Source of the DNA: Sphingopyxis flava
Lineage (GTDB): Bacteria > Pseudomonadota > Alphaproteobacteria > Sphingomonadales > Sphingomonadaceae
Direction of reading: 5' to 3'
Assembly: GCF_900168005.1 (NCBI RefSeq)
Contig: NZ_FUYP01000023.1
Location: forward strand, 1-51,657
DNA length: 51,657 nucleotides
Position 1 is the first letter of the stretch; the number at the start of each line of letters is the position of its first letter. Under the pieces are notes generated by a model, which worked only from the letters and a program-made list of their open reading frames with translations, did no database searches and was not told the origin of the DNA. Positions 28,948 to 37,203 of this stretch are shown here, one piece after another. Position numbers and translations under genes: made by a program.

Positions 28948-29024
28948 GGCGGAGTAGCTCAGCCGGTTAGAGCAGCGGAATCATAATCCGCGTGTCGGGG
29001 GTTCGAGTCCCTCCTCCGCTACCA
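28948..29024 (+). tRNA. tRNA-Met (CAU anticodon), CCA encoded
   Basis: 77-nt cloverleaf: acceptor GGCGGAG with CTCCGCT (G1-U72 wobble), D arm GCTCAGCCGGTTAGAGC, anticodon stem GCGGA/TCCGC with loop ATCATAA (anticodon CAT), T loop TTCGAGT, and encoded ACCA. It looks like an elongator tRNA-Met; a CAU tRNA-Ile2 cannot be strictly excluded. Its 3' 45 bp are the attachment site of the mobile element and are repeated at 51440-51484. Confidence 0.96.
28980..29024 (+). repeat. attL: 45-bp core repeat within the tRNA-Met 3' end
   Basis: Identical over 45 bp to 51440-51484. It covers the anticodon loop, the T arm and the acceptor 3' strand, a usual target for tyrosine integrases. Bases on either side differ between the copies. 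Confidence 0.95.
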
Positions 29025-29090
29025 CTAATATTCCTTGAATATCATCAATTTATAAGTCGGCCGGGGTTTGGAACAGTCCCGGAACGGTGT

Positions 29091-29167
29091 TGCGCTTTGT
29101 TGCGCCATGTTGCGCGCTTTTACGCGCTTTACACCCGCTTGCAGGCCAGTCCGTGCAACATGGATGC
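29091..29167. promoter_or_regulatory. Possible left arm-type integrase sites and 10-bp phased repeats
   Basis: TGTTGCGC-like units recur at exact 10-bp steps (TGCGC at 29091, 29101 and 29111, with a variant at 29121), placing them on one face of the helix. TGCAACATGGATGC (29154-29167) recurs with one mismatch beside attR (51380-51393 and 51391-51404), and a reversed partial copy lies at 29102-29113. This is the expected layout of integrase or Xis arm sites; binding is inferred. Confidence 0.45.
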
Positions 29168-29180
29168 GACACGAAACGGG

Positions 29181-29507
29181 TTACTTCCTTCGAGGAACCA
29201 CCCGCGATTTATCGATTATGATCGGCCGCCGACGGGAAGCCCGCCCGATCGCTCGCGGGGTTGTCGCAGGCGCAGGCGCAGGTTCCGGCTCTGGCGCCGG
29301 TGCTTCCGCGTAAGATGTGGCCTCTTCGAAGCGTGCGACCTCGGAGGCAGGAATGCGGATCAGCGCGCCGATACGAAAGCAGCCCAGCTGCCCCTGATTT
29401 ATGAGCTTGCGGATCATGCTGTCGCTGCACCCCCAGCGCTCGGCCAGTTGCGCGATCGAATATGGCCGAACATCGTGCTCGGGCAGGATGTGGCTCCTTT
29501 CAGTCAA
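29181..29507 (-). CDS. HTH/excisionase-like DNA-binding protein
   Basis: 108 aa. The segment YSIAQLAERWGCSDSMIRKL, followed by INQGQLGCFRIGALIRIPASEV, is the helix-turn-helix plus wing of the AlpA/Xis-like HTH_17 type. The C-terminal half is proline/alanine-rich, then basic. The first possible start is a TTG at 29507 overlapping the stop of the previous gene; an AAAGGAG inside the frame suggests that a CTG at about 29486 could be used instead. It is the gene nearest attL, last in a four-gene minus-strand set, and is a good candidate directionality factor. Confidence 0.75.
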   Translation of the reverse strand: MTERSHILPEHDVRPYSIAQLAERWGCSDSMIRKLINQGQLGCFRIGALIRIPASEVARFEEATSYAEAPAPEPEPAPAPATTPRAIGRASRRRPIIIDKSRVVPRRK

Positions 29508-29814
29508 AGCGTGGCCGCCTTTTCGGTTGGCACGCTTCCCAAGCCCGCCGGCAAGCGGCCTCGACCTCTGGATCTGGATGCGGACGCGGATATTGCGCCC
29601 GGTAGGCTTTCTCCATGGCCTCTTCCCGCTCAGCTTTCCTCACTGCGATACGATCCTCCGCCAGATTGCGGGCCCACTCCGCGGCCGCCTTGGAGAGAGC
29701 ATCGTATCCTCCCATTGCGACAAAAAGATCGAGGTCGTCGGCCGAAAGCGTAAGCGTTTTGCGACGTTCGATCTTCTCCGAGAATCGGCGATAAAGTTCG
29801 GCCGGTGTTGTCAT
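29500..29814 (-). CDS. Hypothetical element protein
   Basis: 104 aa, charged and mostly helical (TPAELYRRFSEKIERRKTLT, LSKAAAEWARNLAEDRIAVR), with a tail rich in Arg and Pro. No family recognised. Start ATG at 29814 is 1 bp from the stop of the upstream gene (TGATATG arrangement) and its end overlaps the HTH gene by 8 bp, so it belongs to a coupled operon near attL. Confidence 0.6.
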   Translation of the reverse strand: MTTPAELYRRFSEKIERRKTLTLSADDLDLFVAMGGYDALSKAAAEWARNLAEDRIAVRKAEREEAMEKAYRAQYPRPHPDPEVEAACRRAWEACQPKRRPRFD

Positions 29815-29815
29815 A

Positions 29816-30163
29816 TCAGCGCCTCTCACGAGATTTGGGTTGAGATGCGCCCCCTTCAGCCAGCCGCTTCTTGACCCGGTCCAATAGCGCATCTGCCTCG
29901 GCCTTCTTGGCTTCTTCTGCTTTCCATCGGTCGTAATCGCTCCGCAGCGTCGCCGGCGCCTCATCGACGCCGAACTGATCGGCAATGAAATGGTCGAGCT
30001 GGACTCGCGCCCAAAAGACGCTGCCGCCCTCCTTCATCCCGACGGCCCTGAACCGCTCCAAGAACGTGGTGTGCGAGACACCCATATAGGCCGCGGCAAT
30101 CGGGGCCGTCATGCGGCCGGGCCAGTCCGGCATCTGCTCAAGACTTATCTTCACTGCCGCCAT
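29816..30163 (-). CDS. Hypothetical element protein, possible DNA-binding
   Basis: 115 aa. The segment TAPIAAAYMGVSHTTFLERFRAVG has the look of a helix-turn-helix, followed by an acidic stretch and a long charged helix (YDRWKAEEAKKAEADALLD). It sits one base upstream of the next gene and 55 bp downstream of the membrane-protein gene, on the same strand. Function unknown; a regulatory role is suggested only by context and the HTH-like segment. Confidence 0.6.
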   Translation of the reverse strand: MAAVKISLEQMPDWPGRMTAPIAAAYMGVSHTTFLERFRAVGMKEGGSVFWARVQLDHFIADQFGVDEAPATLRSDYDRWKAEEAKKAEADALLDRVKKRLAEGGASQPKSRERR

Positions 30164-30218
30164 CTCCTTGCCTTCTATCCGGTCGTTCAGGCTTGTCCGC
30201 GCGGTCCTGCGGGGCGGG

Positions 30219-30689
30219 TCACGTCAATGCAGACAGCGCGAGCAAACTGCCGCTGATAAAGCTCACCATGCTGGCGATCGCAGCGAGGATCCCCACTACC
30301 AGGGCAATGTTGCCTCGCCTCATTGGTCCAGAGACGTCGTGCTCGCTCCCGGCCCCCAAGGCTGCCGACTGAGCGTTCCACGCTTGGCTTTGGGTGGCAT
30401 CATAGAAGAAATACTGCGTGAAAAATCCCGCCGCGTAGGCGATCAGAACGCAGGCAAGCCCGGCGCCATAGAAGCTGAAGGCGGAACGCATGCTCGCCGG
30501 ATCGACTTTCGAGCCGGTGTTCCCGATGAAGGTTAAGAGGGCAAGGATCGCGCCACCGTTCCCGACGGTGAGGCCATTCAGGAGCGCCTTTGAATAGTCG
30601 ACCTGATACTGAAGGCGCGCCATCGCCTCCGCGGTTTGCTGCTCGTAATCTTGAAGCGCGATCGCGCGCCCCGTCTCGTTATCCGTCAT
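30219..30689 (-). CDS. Hypothetical membrane protein with three predicted helices
   Basis: 156 aa. A charged N terminus with MARLQYQVDYSKALLNGLTV is followed by three hydrophobic segments (GGAILALLTFIG, FYGAGLACVLIAYAAGFFTQY, IALVVGILAAIASMVSFISG). No holin family is recognised, though a small multi-helix membrane protein in a phage element could be one. It is divergent from the tape-measure gene across 137 bp that hold the latter's promoter. Confidence 0.65.
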   Translation of the reverse strand: MTDNETGRAIALQDYEQQTAEAMARLQYQVDYSKALLNGLTVGNGGAILALLTFIGNTGSKVDPASMRSAFSFYGAGLACVLIAYAAGFFTQYFFYDATQSQAWNAQSAALGAGSEHDVSGPMRRGNIALVVGILAAIASMVSFISGSLLALSALT

Positions 30690-30709
30690 TGTCCGCCCCC
30701 GACTTTCGC

Positions 30710-30738
30710 TTGGCCGACGAATCGGCTTCCGCTATACT
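30710..30738 (+). promoter_or_regulatory. Sigma-70-like promoter for the tape-measure gene
   Basis: TTGGCC (30710-30715) and TATACT (30733-30738) are separated by exactly 17 bp, about 90 bp before the tape-measure start. A single dedicated promoter would make this tail gene independent of any late operon. Confidence 0.45.
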
Positions 30739-30826
30739 GACGGCAACATACATTCCGCCTGTCCCTCGGGTGGCAAAAAGATAATCCGGTCCAGAATGCC
30801 GCCCCGCCTAACTGGGGCTGCCGCAA

Positions 30827-33800
30827 ATGGCCAAGGCTAACGAATTTCCTGCATTCCTATCCGTCGATTTCGACGCCGGTACCGGTTTTCGCGACTTCGT
30901 CATGGGAGCGGAGCGCGCCGGGAACGCCGTTCGGCGCCAGTTCGAAGACGACATGGGCGAGATCCAGCGCGTCATCAATAAAGCGCTGTCTAAGGGCGTT
31001 CAGGGCGGGCGGCTCGATCTCGGCGTCTCGTCGCTGAAGCAAGCGCAGGCGGAAGCTCGCCTTTATGGGGACGCCCTCACGACTACGCTCCGTTCGGCCC
31101 AGCTTCTTGCAAAGGAAACCGGCGATAACAGTACTGAGACGCGCCAATGGATAGTCGCCCTTGAAGCCGCGTCGCGTGCGCAAGACGAAAATCGGCGGGC
31201 CATCGATGCGGAGATCGCGACCTATACTCGCCTGCAGGCGGCGATGGACGCGGCATCGGACGCGAACAGTCGGCTCGCGCAGTCCTATCGCGCGACGTTC
31301 GCGGAGGCGGCGCGCATGGCGCAGCTCGAGGTTGCGAACAGCCGATTTGGCGCCTCCATCGCGCCAGCCCTTTCATCGCGCGCTACAGACAATGGCGCGG
31401 GATATCGCGAGCTTGAAAAAGCAGCTCAAGCGGCAGACCAATATGAGCGCCAGCTTTCGGAGCTGCGCCAGCAGGTCAACCCGCTCGCCTTCGAGCAGGC
31501 TCGCGTAAACAAGGAGCTGGAGTTTGCTGCGGTCGCGTTCCAGCGCGGCGACATCAACGCCGACCAGTTTGCGGCGCGCACTCAGCAACTCAACGCGTCG
31601 CTATCGCGCATGCGCGGCGGTTTCCGCGACACGCGTCAGGGCATGGTCCAGGTCGGCCAGCAGATGCAGGACGTGGCCATCAGCTTCCTCTCTGGCCAGC
31701 GCGCCGGCACTGTGCTCGCGCAGCAGCTTCCCCAGCTTGCGTTCGCGGCGAGCACCTTCGGCGGCAAGATCGGTCAGGTTGCGACCACCCTGTCGGGCCC
31801 TTGGGGCCTTGCGCTGGTTGGCGCGTCGTTCCTGGCCGGCAGGTTCATCGACAAGCTGACTGACGCTGACGAGGCGACGAAGAAGACTGGGAAGGCCGTC
31901 GAGACCTTTGCGGATCTGCTCGACCGCGAGAAGCACAGCCTCGAAGAGGTCAACGAGGCGCTCAATGACTATTACAAGGCGAAGGAACGCGCCCGCGAAA
32001 TCGACATCCAAAGCGCTGGACTCGCCGCGCAGCGCATTTCCGACAATCTCAAAGAAGCCATTTCAATTCGGCAGGTTTTGGCAGCGCAACTTGAGTCGCT
32101 TACCGAGGAAGCCCTGCGCGCGCGCGGCGCAGGTGGCGAAGGCGCGGGGATGGCGATTGTAACGGCCGGAAGCGTCATTCAGTCCCGGATTGAAGAGAAC
32201 AACGCGGAGCTCGCTAAACTCACCCAGCAGGCCGGCGATGCCGTGATCGACGTCGCCGAACAGATTGCGACAATCCAGTCTGACAACGCAGCGAAGATCA
32301 AGGCTGGGTTCGCCATCCTCCGGAAAGAAGCGCGCGAATCGATCAAGGATGTCAGCGCCCTCGCTGCCCGGCTCACCGAGCTCAACAAGTCCGAAAAAGC
32401 CGCCTTGGACGCTGACCGCGCGTCGAGGCGCACTCCGCGCAGCACTGACGCTCGCGACGCTTCGCTGGGTGACATGATCGCTCTCATCAACCAGCTATTC
32501 CCCGGCGCAAGGATCACGTCGACCACGGGCGGCCGACATGTGAAGGGATCCGACCACTATGCTGGCCGAGCGATTGACTTTGTCCCCGGTGGCGGCGTTG
32601 GGCAGTACAGCACCGCTGAGGTCGAGCAGATCCTCGAAGACGCTGGCGTCGATATTCGACGCAACAGGCAGGGGGTGAAGCAGATCTTCGGTCCTGGCCG
32701 CCCGGCCAGCAAGCCTGGCGATCACAATGACCACTTCCATTTCGCGTTCGAGGGCAAGGCGCCGGATCCCGAGCGCGTCTTGCAGGCGCAGGAGCGCGCC
32801 GCCGAGAAACTGCGAAACCAGATTGAGCGCACCGTCGAGAGCGTGGCGCGCCTCCGCGGCAATTTCGACGAAGCTCCGCGCGACATCGATCGCGCCGCCG
32901 CCGCGGTCATGGATCTCGACCAGGCGATTGCCGACATCGACCGCAAGCTGAAGGCCGGCGGTCTCACCGATGCTCAGCGGGAAGTGTTGAAAGCGACCCG
33001 CCAGAGTGCCGTCGAGACACGCGACGAGATCATCCCCGATTTCCTCCGGCGTCCCTTCACGCGCGAGATCAAGGATCAGCGCGAGCTTATCGACGGGCAA
33101 AACTTGCTGCTGCAGGGGCGCCGCGGCGAGTACGAGGTCCTGCAAGACACGATTGATCTTGCGCGGGTGCTCGGCGCTGAGAGCCTGAAGGAACTCGGCA
33201 CGCAGGTTCAAAAGCGTGGCATTACCGAAGACCAGCTCGATATCTATTACCGACAGACTGCAGAGTTGCGCCGTCAGTCGACCGAGCTTCAAATGCAAAA
33301 CGAGCGACAACAGAAGCTGCTCAGCGTCGTTGACGACGTGTCCGACTCCCTGAGGAGGGGAATTTATAATTTGCTCGATGGTCGCGGTCTGGGGGCTGCA
33401 AAAGGCCTCCTCAATGACCTGTACGAGACGCAAAAGCGCGCGGCTACCGAGGATATCTTCACGCACATTTTCGGAGACCATTTTGAGCGGCAGAAGCTCA
33501 AAATTCTCGGCCTCGACCAGGTCGACGAGACCGGGAAAGCAATGGCGCAAGCGATGGCGGCGACGATCTCGCCCATTGACGAACTTGGCAAGGCCGCGGG
33601 GGACGCGGCGGACGTTCTTGCCCAAATTGCGGCAAACGACAATGGCGGCCTGGTCAGCGACCTCCGAACGCAGCAGGCCGTGGCCGACCAGGTGCAAGGA
33701 GCAATTGCCGGCAGCGAGATTGTCGTCACCGCCCAAAAGTCGGTTCAACGCGAGTTCAACGACGCGCTGAATACGCTCTCGAAAGACCTATTCGGGGAAA

Positions 33801-35056
33801 AGTTTGCTGACCAGCTCGGCAACGTCATGTCGACCGTCTTGAAGGGCGCGGCCTTTGGCGAAGCGTCGTCCGGCATCTTGCGCAGCCTAGGCATCAAGCA
33901 AAGCAAGACCGGCGCGCAAATCGGCGGGGCTATTGGCAACACCTTCTTCGGCCCCGTCGGGGGAGCGGTAGGCGGGATCATCGGCGGCACGATCGGGGGC
34001 TTCTTCAAAAAGACCCCCAAGGGGTCTGCCACGATCACCGGGTTCGACAATGATGTCGGCTATTCGGGGTCGAAGAAGCTGCGCGAGGGCGTCACGGCGC
34101 TCGGCAACAGCGTCCAGAGCACGCTCAACAATATCGTCGACGCACTCGGCGGCGATTTCGGCAACTTCGCGGTGTCGATCGGGCAGCGGAAAAAGAAGTT
34201 CGTTGTGGACCCGACGGGGCGCGGACGCACCAAGGGCGCCGGCGTCCAGAAATACGCCTCGGAAGAAGAGGCGACGATGGCCGCGATCCGCGACGCCATT
34301 CTCGACGGGGCGGTGAAAGGCATCCGCGAGGGGGCTCAGCGCCTTCTCCGTGCAGGCAAGGATCTCGACAAGCAGCTTCAGAAGGCCGTCGATTTCCAAA
34401 ACGTGTTCCAGCGGCTGAAAGAGCACGACGATCCGGTCGGCGCGGCGCTCGACACGCTCGACCGAGAGTTCGAGCGGCTGAAGGATATCTTCAAGGAAGC
34501 CGGCGCCAGCGCGGCCGAATATGCCGATCTCGAACGCCTCTATGGCATCGAGCGGGCTGAAGCGATCAAGGAAGCGTCGGAGCGCGTCACCGCGAGCCTC
34601 AAATCGCTCTATGATGAACTGACCGTTGGCGACAACGGCCGCTCGCTGCGTGACCGCCTCTCCGCGGCCCAGGCGGCGTATGACCCGCTGAAGGCCCGCG
34701 TCCTCGCCGGCGACAAGACCGCCTATGATGACTTTGCCAGCGCGGCGCAGTCGTTGCTCGAAATCCAGCGCCAGTTCTCGGGCTCGCAGACGCCCTATTT
34801 CGACCTGCTCGACGAGATCACGCGCGTTACGAAGGAGCGGATCGACGCGGAATCGCACGTGGCGTCGATCGCAGAGAACCGCGACACGCCGTTCAGTTCC
34901 AGCGGGAAGGCGACAGGCGCAGTGCCAGATAATTCGGCCGTTGTCGGGGCGATCGGGGAGACCAATGATATTCTCCGGAACATCGGGCGCATGATTGCTA
35001 GCGGTTCGGGCACGCAGTTCGGTGGCCGGCTGTTCGCCACGGAACCCTTCTTCTGA
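30827..35056 (+). CDS. Phage tail tape-measure protein with embedded M15-type peptidase domain
   Basis: 1409-aa tail-length ruler. The N-terminal third is alanine-rich coiled coil, then the typical MVQVGQQMQDVAISFLSGQR and GTVLAQQLPQLAFAASTFGG region with a hydrophobic stretch (about residues 270-340). An inserted domain at about residues 545-645 has the zinc-peptidase M15 pattern H577-Y-A-G-R-A-I-D584 and H636-F-H638, suggesting cell-wall cleavage during DNA entry. A Gly-rich membrane-like segment (about 1030-1060) and another coiled coil follow. The frame is intact. It is unusual because no capsid, tube or assembly-chaperone genes accompany it. Ribosome-binding site weak. Confidence 0.88.
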   Translation: MAKANEFPAFLSVDFDAGTGFRDFVMGAERAGNAVRRQFEDDMGEIQRVINKALSKGVQGGRLDLGVSSLKQAQAEARLYGDALTTTLRSAQLLAKETGDNSTETRQWIVALEAASRAQDENRRAIDAEIATYTRLQAAMDAASDANSRLAQSYRATFAEAARMAQLEVANSRFGASIAPALSSRATDNGAGYRELEKAAQAADQYERQLSELRQQVNPLAFEQARVNKELEFAAVAFQRGDINADQFAARTQQLNASLSRMRGGFRDTRQGMVQVGQQMQDVAISFLSGQRAGTVLAQQLPQLAFAASTFGGKIGQVATTLSGPWGLALVGASFLAGRFIDKLTDADEATKKTGKAVETFADLLDREKHSLEEVNEALNDYYKAKERAREIDIQSAGLAAQRISDNLKEAISIRQVLAAQLESLTEEALRARGAGGEGAGMAIVTAGSVIQSRIEENNAELAKLTQQAGDAVIDVAEQIATIQSDNAAKIKAGFAILRKEARESIKDVSALAARLTELNKSEKAALDADRASRRTPRSTDARDASLGDMIALINQLFPGARITSTTGGRHVKGSDHYAGRAIDFVPGGGVGQYSTAEVEQILEDAGVDIRRNRQGVKQIFGPGRPASKPGDHNDHFHFAFEGKAPDPERVLQAQERAAEKLRNQIERTVESVARLRGNFDEAPRDIDRAAAAVMDLDQAIADIDRKLKAGGLTDAQREVLKATRQSAVETRDEIIPDFLRRPFTREIKDQRELIDGQNLLLQGRRGEYEVLQDTIDLARVLGAESLKELGTQVQKRGITEDQLDIYYRQTAELRRQSTELQMQNERQQKLLSVVDDVSDSLRRGIYNLLDGRGLGAAKGLLNDLYETQKRAATEDIFTHIFGDHFERQKLKILGLDQVDETGKAMAQAMAATISPIDELGKAAGDAADVLAQIAANDNGGLVSDLRTQQAVADQVQGAIAGSEIVVTAQKSVQREFNDALNTLSKDLFGEKFADQLGNVMSTVLKGAAFGEASSGILRSLGIKQSKTGAQIGGAIGNTFFGPVGGAVGGIIGGTIGGFFKKTPKGSATITGFDNDVGYSGSKKLREGVTALGNSVQSTLNNIVDALGGDFGNFAVSIGQRKKKFVVDPTGRGRTKGAGVQKYASEEEATMAAIRDAILDGAVKGIREGAQRLLRAGKDLDKQLQKAVDFQNVFQRLKEHDDPVGAALDTLDREFERLKDIFKEAGASAAEYADLERLYGIERAEAIKEASERVTASLKSLYDELTVGDNGRSLRDRLSAAQAAYDPLKARVLAGDKTAYDDFASAAQSLLEIQRQFSGSQTPYFDLLDEITRVTKERIDAESHVASIAENRDTPFSSSGKATGAVPDNSAVVGAIGETNDILRNIGRMIASGSGTQFGGRLFATEPFF

Positions 35057-35106
35057 GGGCCTTGTTGGCCGGCAGGCCAAGCCAATGTGACTTCGGAGTG
35101 GACGAC

Positions 35107-35814
35107 ATGGGAAGAGTAAAGGTGCAGCTCCGGATGCCGCCTCGCTCCGCGTTCGACAAATTCGAGCGGGAGACACGAGCGCGGCTTGAGGCTGCTGCAT
35201 TGAACGCTACGCACGTAGCGGCCAGCCAGGCGAAAAGTCTGATCCGCCGCGAGATGGCCGCCGCCGCTCTTGGGCGCCTCGGAAATGCTGTCGACGGTGG
35301 CAGCGATTTGGAGAAGCATCGCGCGCCCCGTCGGTCCGCCGCGGGCTTCGCGGCATCGGGCTGGGTGCATATTCGAAGCCAATCAGACCGCACCCGCGGC
35401 GCGATTGAGGCATACACCGCCGGCGCTGACATTGCGCCACGCCGTGGCCGCTATCTGTGGATTCCCGGTGTTGATATTCCAGCTCGCGCCGGCCGCGCCC
35501 GGATGACGCCGGAAGCATATTACCGGGCAGGGCTCGACAAGAAGATCGGGCCGCTCATTCCAATTGTGTCAGATGGTCGACCGCTGCTCATCGTGGAAGG
35601 TGCGAGCGTCAGCGCCTCGGGCAAAGCGCGCTCAGCGAAGGGCCTGACGAAGCGCGGGAAGCTGCGGAAGGGCCAGATTGCGAAGCCGGTGATCGTGGCA
35701 TTTATCGGCATTCGCCGGACGTCCAGAGAGGCTCGTGTGGATGTGCCCGCCATTATGCGAGAGATGCAAGCGAAGGTTCCGGGGTTGGTGGCCGAGCAAC
35801 TGAATCGACGTTGA
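35107..35814 (+). CDS. DUF6441-like phage protein
   Basis: 235 aa. RGRYLWIPGVDIPARAGRAR, MTPEAYYRAGLDKKIGPLIP and RPLLIVEGASVSASGKARS resemble the DUF6441 proteins that occur in tail or neck regions of siphoviruses; the family name is from memory. The N-terminal helix (SAFDKFERETRARLEAAALN) resembles minor tail/neck proteins. The ATG at 35107 has GGAG about 8 bp before it; an upstream in-frame start at 35062 is less likely. It follows the tape-measure gene by 50 bp. Confidence 0.65.
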   Translation: MGRVKVQLRMPPRSAFDKFERETRARLEAAALNATHVAASQAKSLIRREMAAAALGRLGNAVDGGSDLEKHRAPRRSAAGFAASGWVHIRSQSDRTRGAIEAYTAGADIAPRRGRYLWIPGVDIPARAGRARMTPEAYYRAGLDKKIGPLIPIVSDGRPLLIVEGASVSASGKARSAKGLTKRGKLRKGQIAKPVIVAFIGIRRTSREARVDVPAIMREMQAKVPGLVAEQLNRR

Positions 35815-35889
35815 GGGTGCCGCTCTTCGCACCTGATGCCGCTACCATCGACGCGTGGTCGACGTCTGCCGCAATTGGAGGGCGCGCTG

Positions 35890-36168
35890 ATGGTATGCCA
35901 GCGCGTCGACCTGCCGGGCGGAGGATCCGCGATCGTCTGCGGACCTCGCCAGCGTAAGCGCAAATGCGTGAACTGCCGCCGGCCCGCCGGGCTTCTGTGC
36001 GACTGGAAGGTGAAGACCAAGAAGTCGGGAACTTGCGACGCGCCGATCTGCGACCGCTGCACGCATGTTCCGGCGCCCGACAAGGATTTGTGCCCGAAGC
36101 ATGGAGCGGAATGGAGGGCGAGGCAGGCCGGACGTGATCCTCAGGTTGTGCGACAACCAGCAGAATGA
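35890..36168 (+). CDS. Cysteine-rich zinc-finger-like protein
   Basis: 92 aa. VDLPGGGSAIVCGPRQRKRK is followed by several Cys pairs (CVNC, CDAPICDRC, CPKH) that could bind one or two zinc ions. Proteins with this opening are common in alphaproteobacterial prophages but have no assigned function, as far as I know. The internal start MVCQRVD at 35890 is preferred to 35836 on this resemblance. Its stop overlaps an ATG in another frame (ATGA at 36165). Confidence 0.6.
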   Translation: MVCQRVDLPGGGSAIVCGPRQRKRKCVNCRRPAGLLCDWKVKTKKSGTCDAPICDRCTHVPAPDKDLCPKHGAEWRARQAGRDPQVVRQPAE

Positions 36169-36227
36169 CCCTGCGCGCGCCGCGCGATGCTTTAGGTGGA
36201 TTCTCCTTTCTTGCCAAAGGAGACCCC

Positions 36228-36386
36228 ATGCCCCTCTCGCGACCCTATTCACGCAGCACCAAGGATAAGCATCTGTGGAGATCTCACACTGACTGCGGGT
36301 CGCCGGGTGATGGCCGTCTATGTCGATCGTGCCCGCAATCTGCTCGGCCACATGGTCATGTATATGACCGCCGATACCCTCGATGA
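36228..36386 (+). CDS. Possible small ORF with a strong ribosome-binding site
   Basis: AAAGGAG at 36216-36222 stands 5 bp before the ATG at 36228, opening 52 codons (begins MPLSRPYSRSTKDKHLWRSH). The same frame is open from an ATG at 36165 that overlaps the previous stop. It overlaps the start of the DUF4031-like gene in another frame. No family recognised; it may be a leader peptide or remnant. Confidence 0.3.
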   Translation: MPLSRPYSRSTKDKHLWRSHTDCGSPGDGRLCRSCPQSARPHGHVYDRRYPR

Positions 36387-36588
36387 GATCTGCGCGATGG
36401 CGGCGAGCCGACCGGGCACCCCTGCTCCAAACTCGCCGCCGTACGCGCGGGTTATCTATGCCAGTTCCCGCAACCCGTTCCTTACATCATTGCCACCCGT
36501 GAAAAAAGGCAAGGCAAACCGAAGCCGCCCCGCCCTTATCGTCCCAGTCGCCGATGCGATCAGGCTGCTACTTCGGATCCGTGATTGA
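36310..36588 (+). CDS. DUF4031-like small protein
   Basis: 92 aa. The N terminus, MAVYVDRARNLLGHMVMYMT followed by ADTLDEICAMA, resembles the YVDDMR-x-GRM-x-ADT-x-EL pattern of DUF4031 proteins; the second half does not match what I remember, so it is divergent or shifted. The frame is open from 36196. Convergent with the antirepressor gene, whose 3' end it overlaps by 29 bp. Function unknown. Confidence 0.45.
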   Translation: MAVYVDRARNLLGHMVMYMTADTLDEICAMAASRPGTPAPNSPPYARVIYASSRNPFLTSLPPVKKGKANRSRPALIVPVADAIRLLLRIRD

Positions 36589-37132
36589 CCATACCATAGT
36601 GGAAGAGGTCATTTTGCGCCGGGTTCACCATCGACGGCACGATCGGCAAGCCTTGGCGAAACCACATTTCGCGCGCCGCCATCTGACTGAACGTCTGCCG
36701 CGCCTCGGTGACGAGGCGCAAGCGCTCATTAGTCGACGGAAGTTCATCGGGACCGCCCTCGATATCGGAGATGCCCTTTCGACTATCAGCGAAGTGCTCG
36801 TAAAGCACCTGATAGCACTCACGCTGATAAGTGATCACCTTCTGACGGACTTCCTCGTCCTTGATTCGGCTGCTGTCGATGCCAAAAAGCCAGCCGTTGA
36901 CCAGCTCGAGCTTGATGCAGACGCAATCCTGCGCCCCGCCGCGACCGAAGGGTATATGCATGACACATATACCTTCGGACAAGACGGGGTCGCGTTTCAC
37001 GCGCTGCTCCTGCCCGGACCAGTTCAAACCCATCGCTTCCACCATCGGTTTGAGGGCCAGGAACGTCCCATCGTCCTGCTTGAAGCCGTAGAGGTCATCT
37101 CCACGGAAGTTTACGGTTACGATTTCACCCAT
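36560..37132 (-). CDS. P22-type antirepressor (Ant N-terminal domain)
   Basis: 190 aa. The first 110 residues fit the P22_AR_N domain (VNFRGDDLYGFKQDDGTFLA, LKPMVEAMGLNWSGQEQRVK, RDPVLSEGICVM, YQRECYQVLYEHF). The remainder is a short unrelated tail rather than a KilA-C or ORF6C domain. Such proteins bind and inactivate phage repressors, inducing prophages in cis or in trans. A 9-bp inverted repeat lies just upstream and AGGAG precedes the ATG by 8 nt. In a satellite-like element it could sense or trigger a helper prophage; this is inference. Confidence 0.8.
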   Translation of the reverse strand: MGEIVTVNFRGDDLYGFKQDDGTFLALKPMVEAMGLNWSGQEQRVKRDPVLSEGICVMHIPFGRGGAQDCVCIKLELVNGWLFGIDSSRIKDEEVRQKVITYQRECYQVLYEHFADSRKGISDIEGGPDELPSTNERLRLVTEARQTFSQMAAREMWFRQGLPIVPSMVNPAQNDLFHYGMVNHGSEVAA

Positions 37133-37165
37133 TATGAGGGCTCCTGCTTGGCGCTCTAATCGCCG

Positions 37166-37203
37166 ATGCTAAACGGGAACCGCTGGACCTAATGGTTTAG
37201 CAT
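37166..37203 (-). promoter_or_regulatory. Inverted repeat upstream of the antirepressor (candidate operator)
   Basis: ATGCTAAAC (37166-37174) and GTTTAGCAT (37195-37203) are perfect complements separated by 20 bp, ending 34 bp upstream of the antirepressor start. Two half-sites roughly three helical turns apart suggest an operator bound by a dimeric or tetrameric repressor. Confidence 0.5.

Noticed and set aside
32495..35200. Two long minus-strand frames across the tape-measure gene
   Set aside because: Shadows of the plus-strand gene; its coding motifs and codon bias favour the plus strand.
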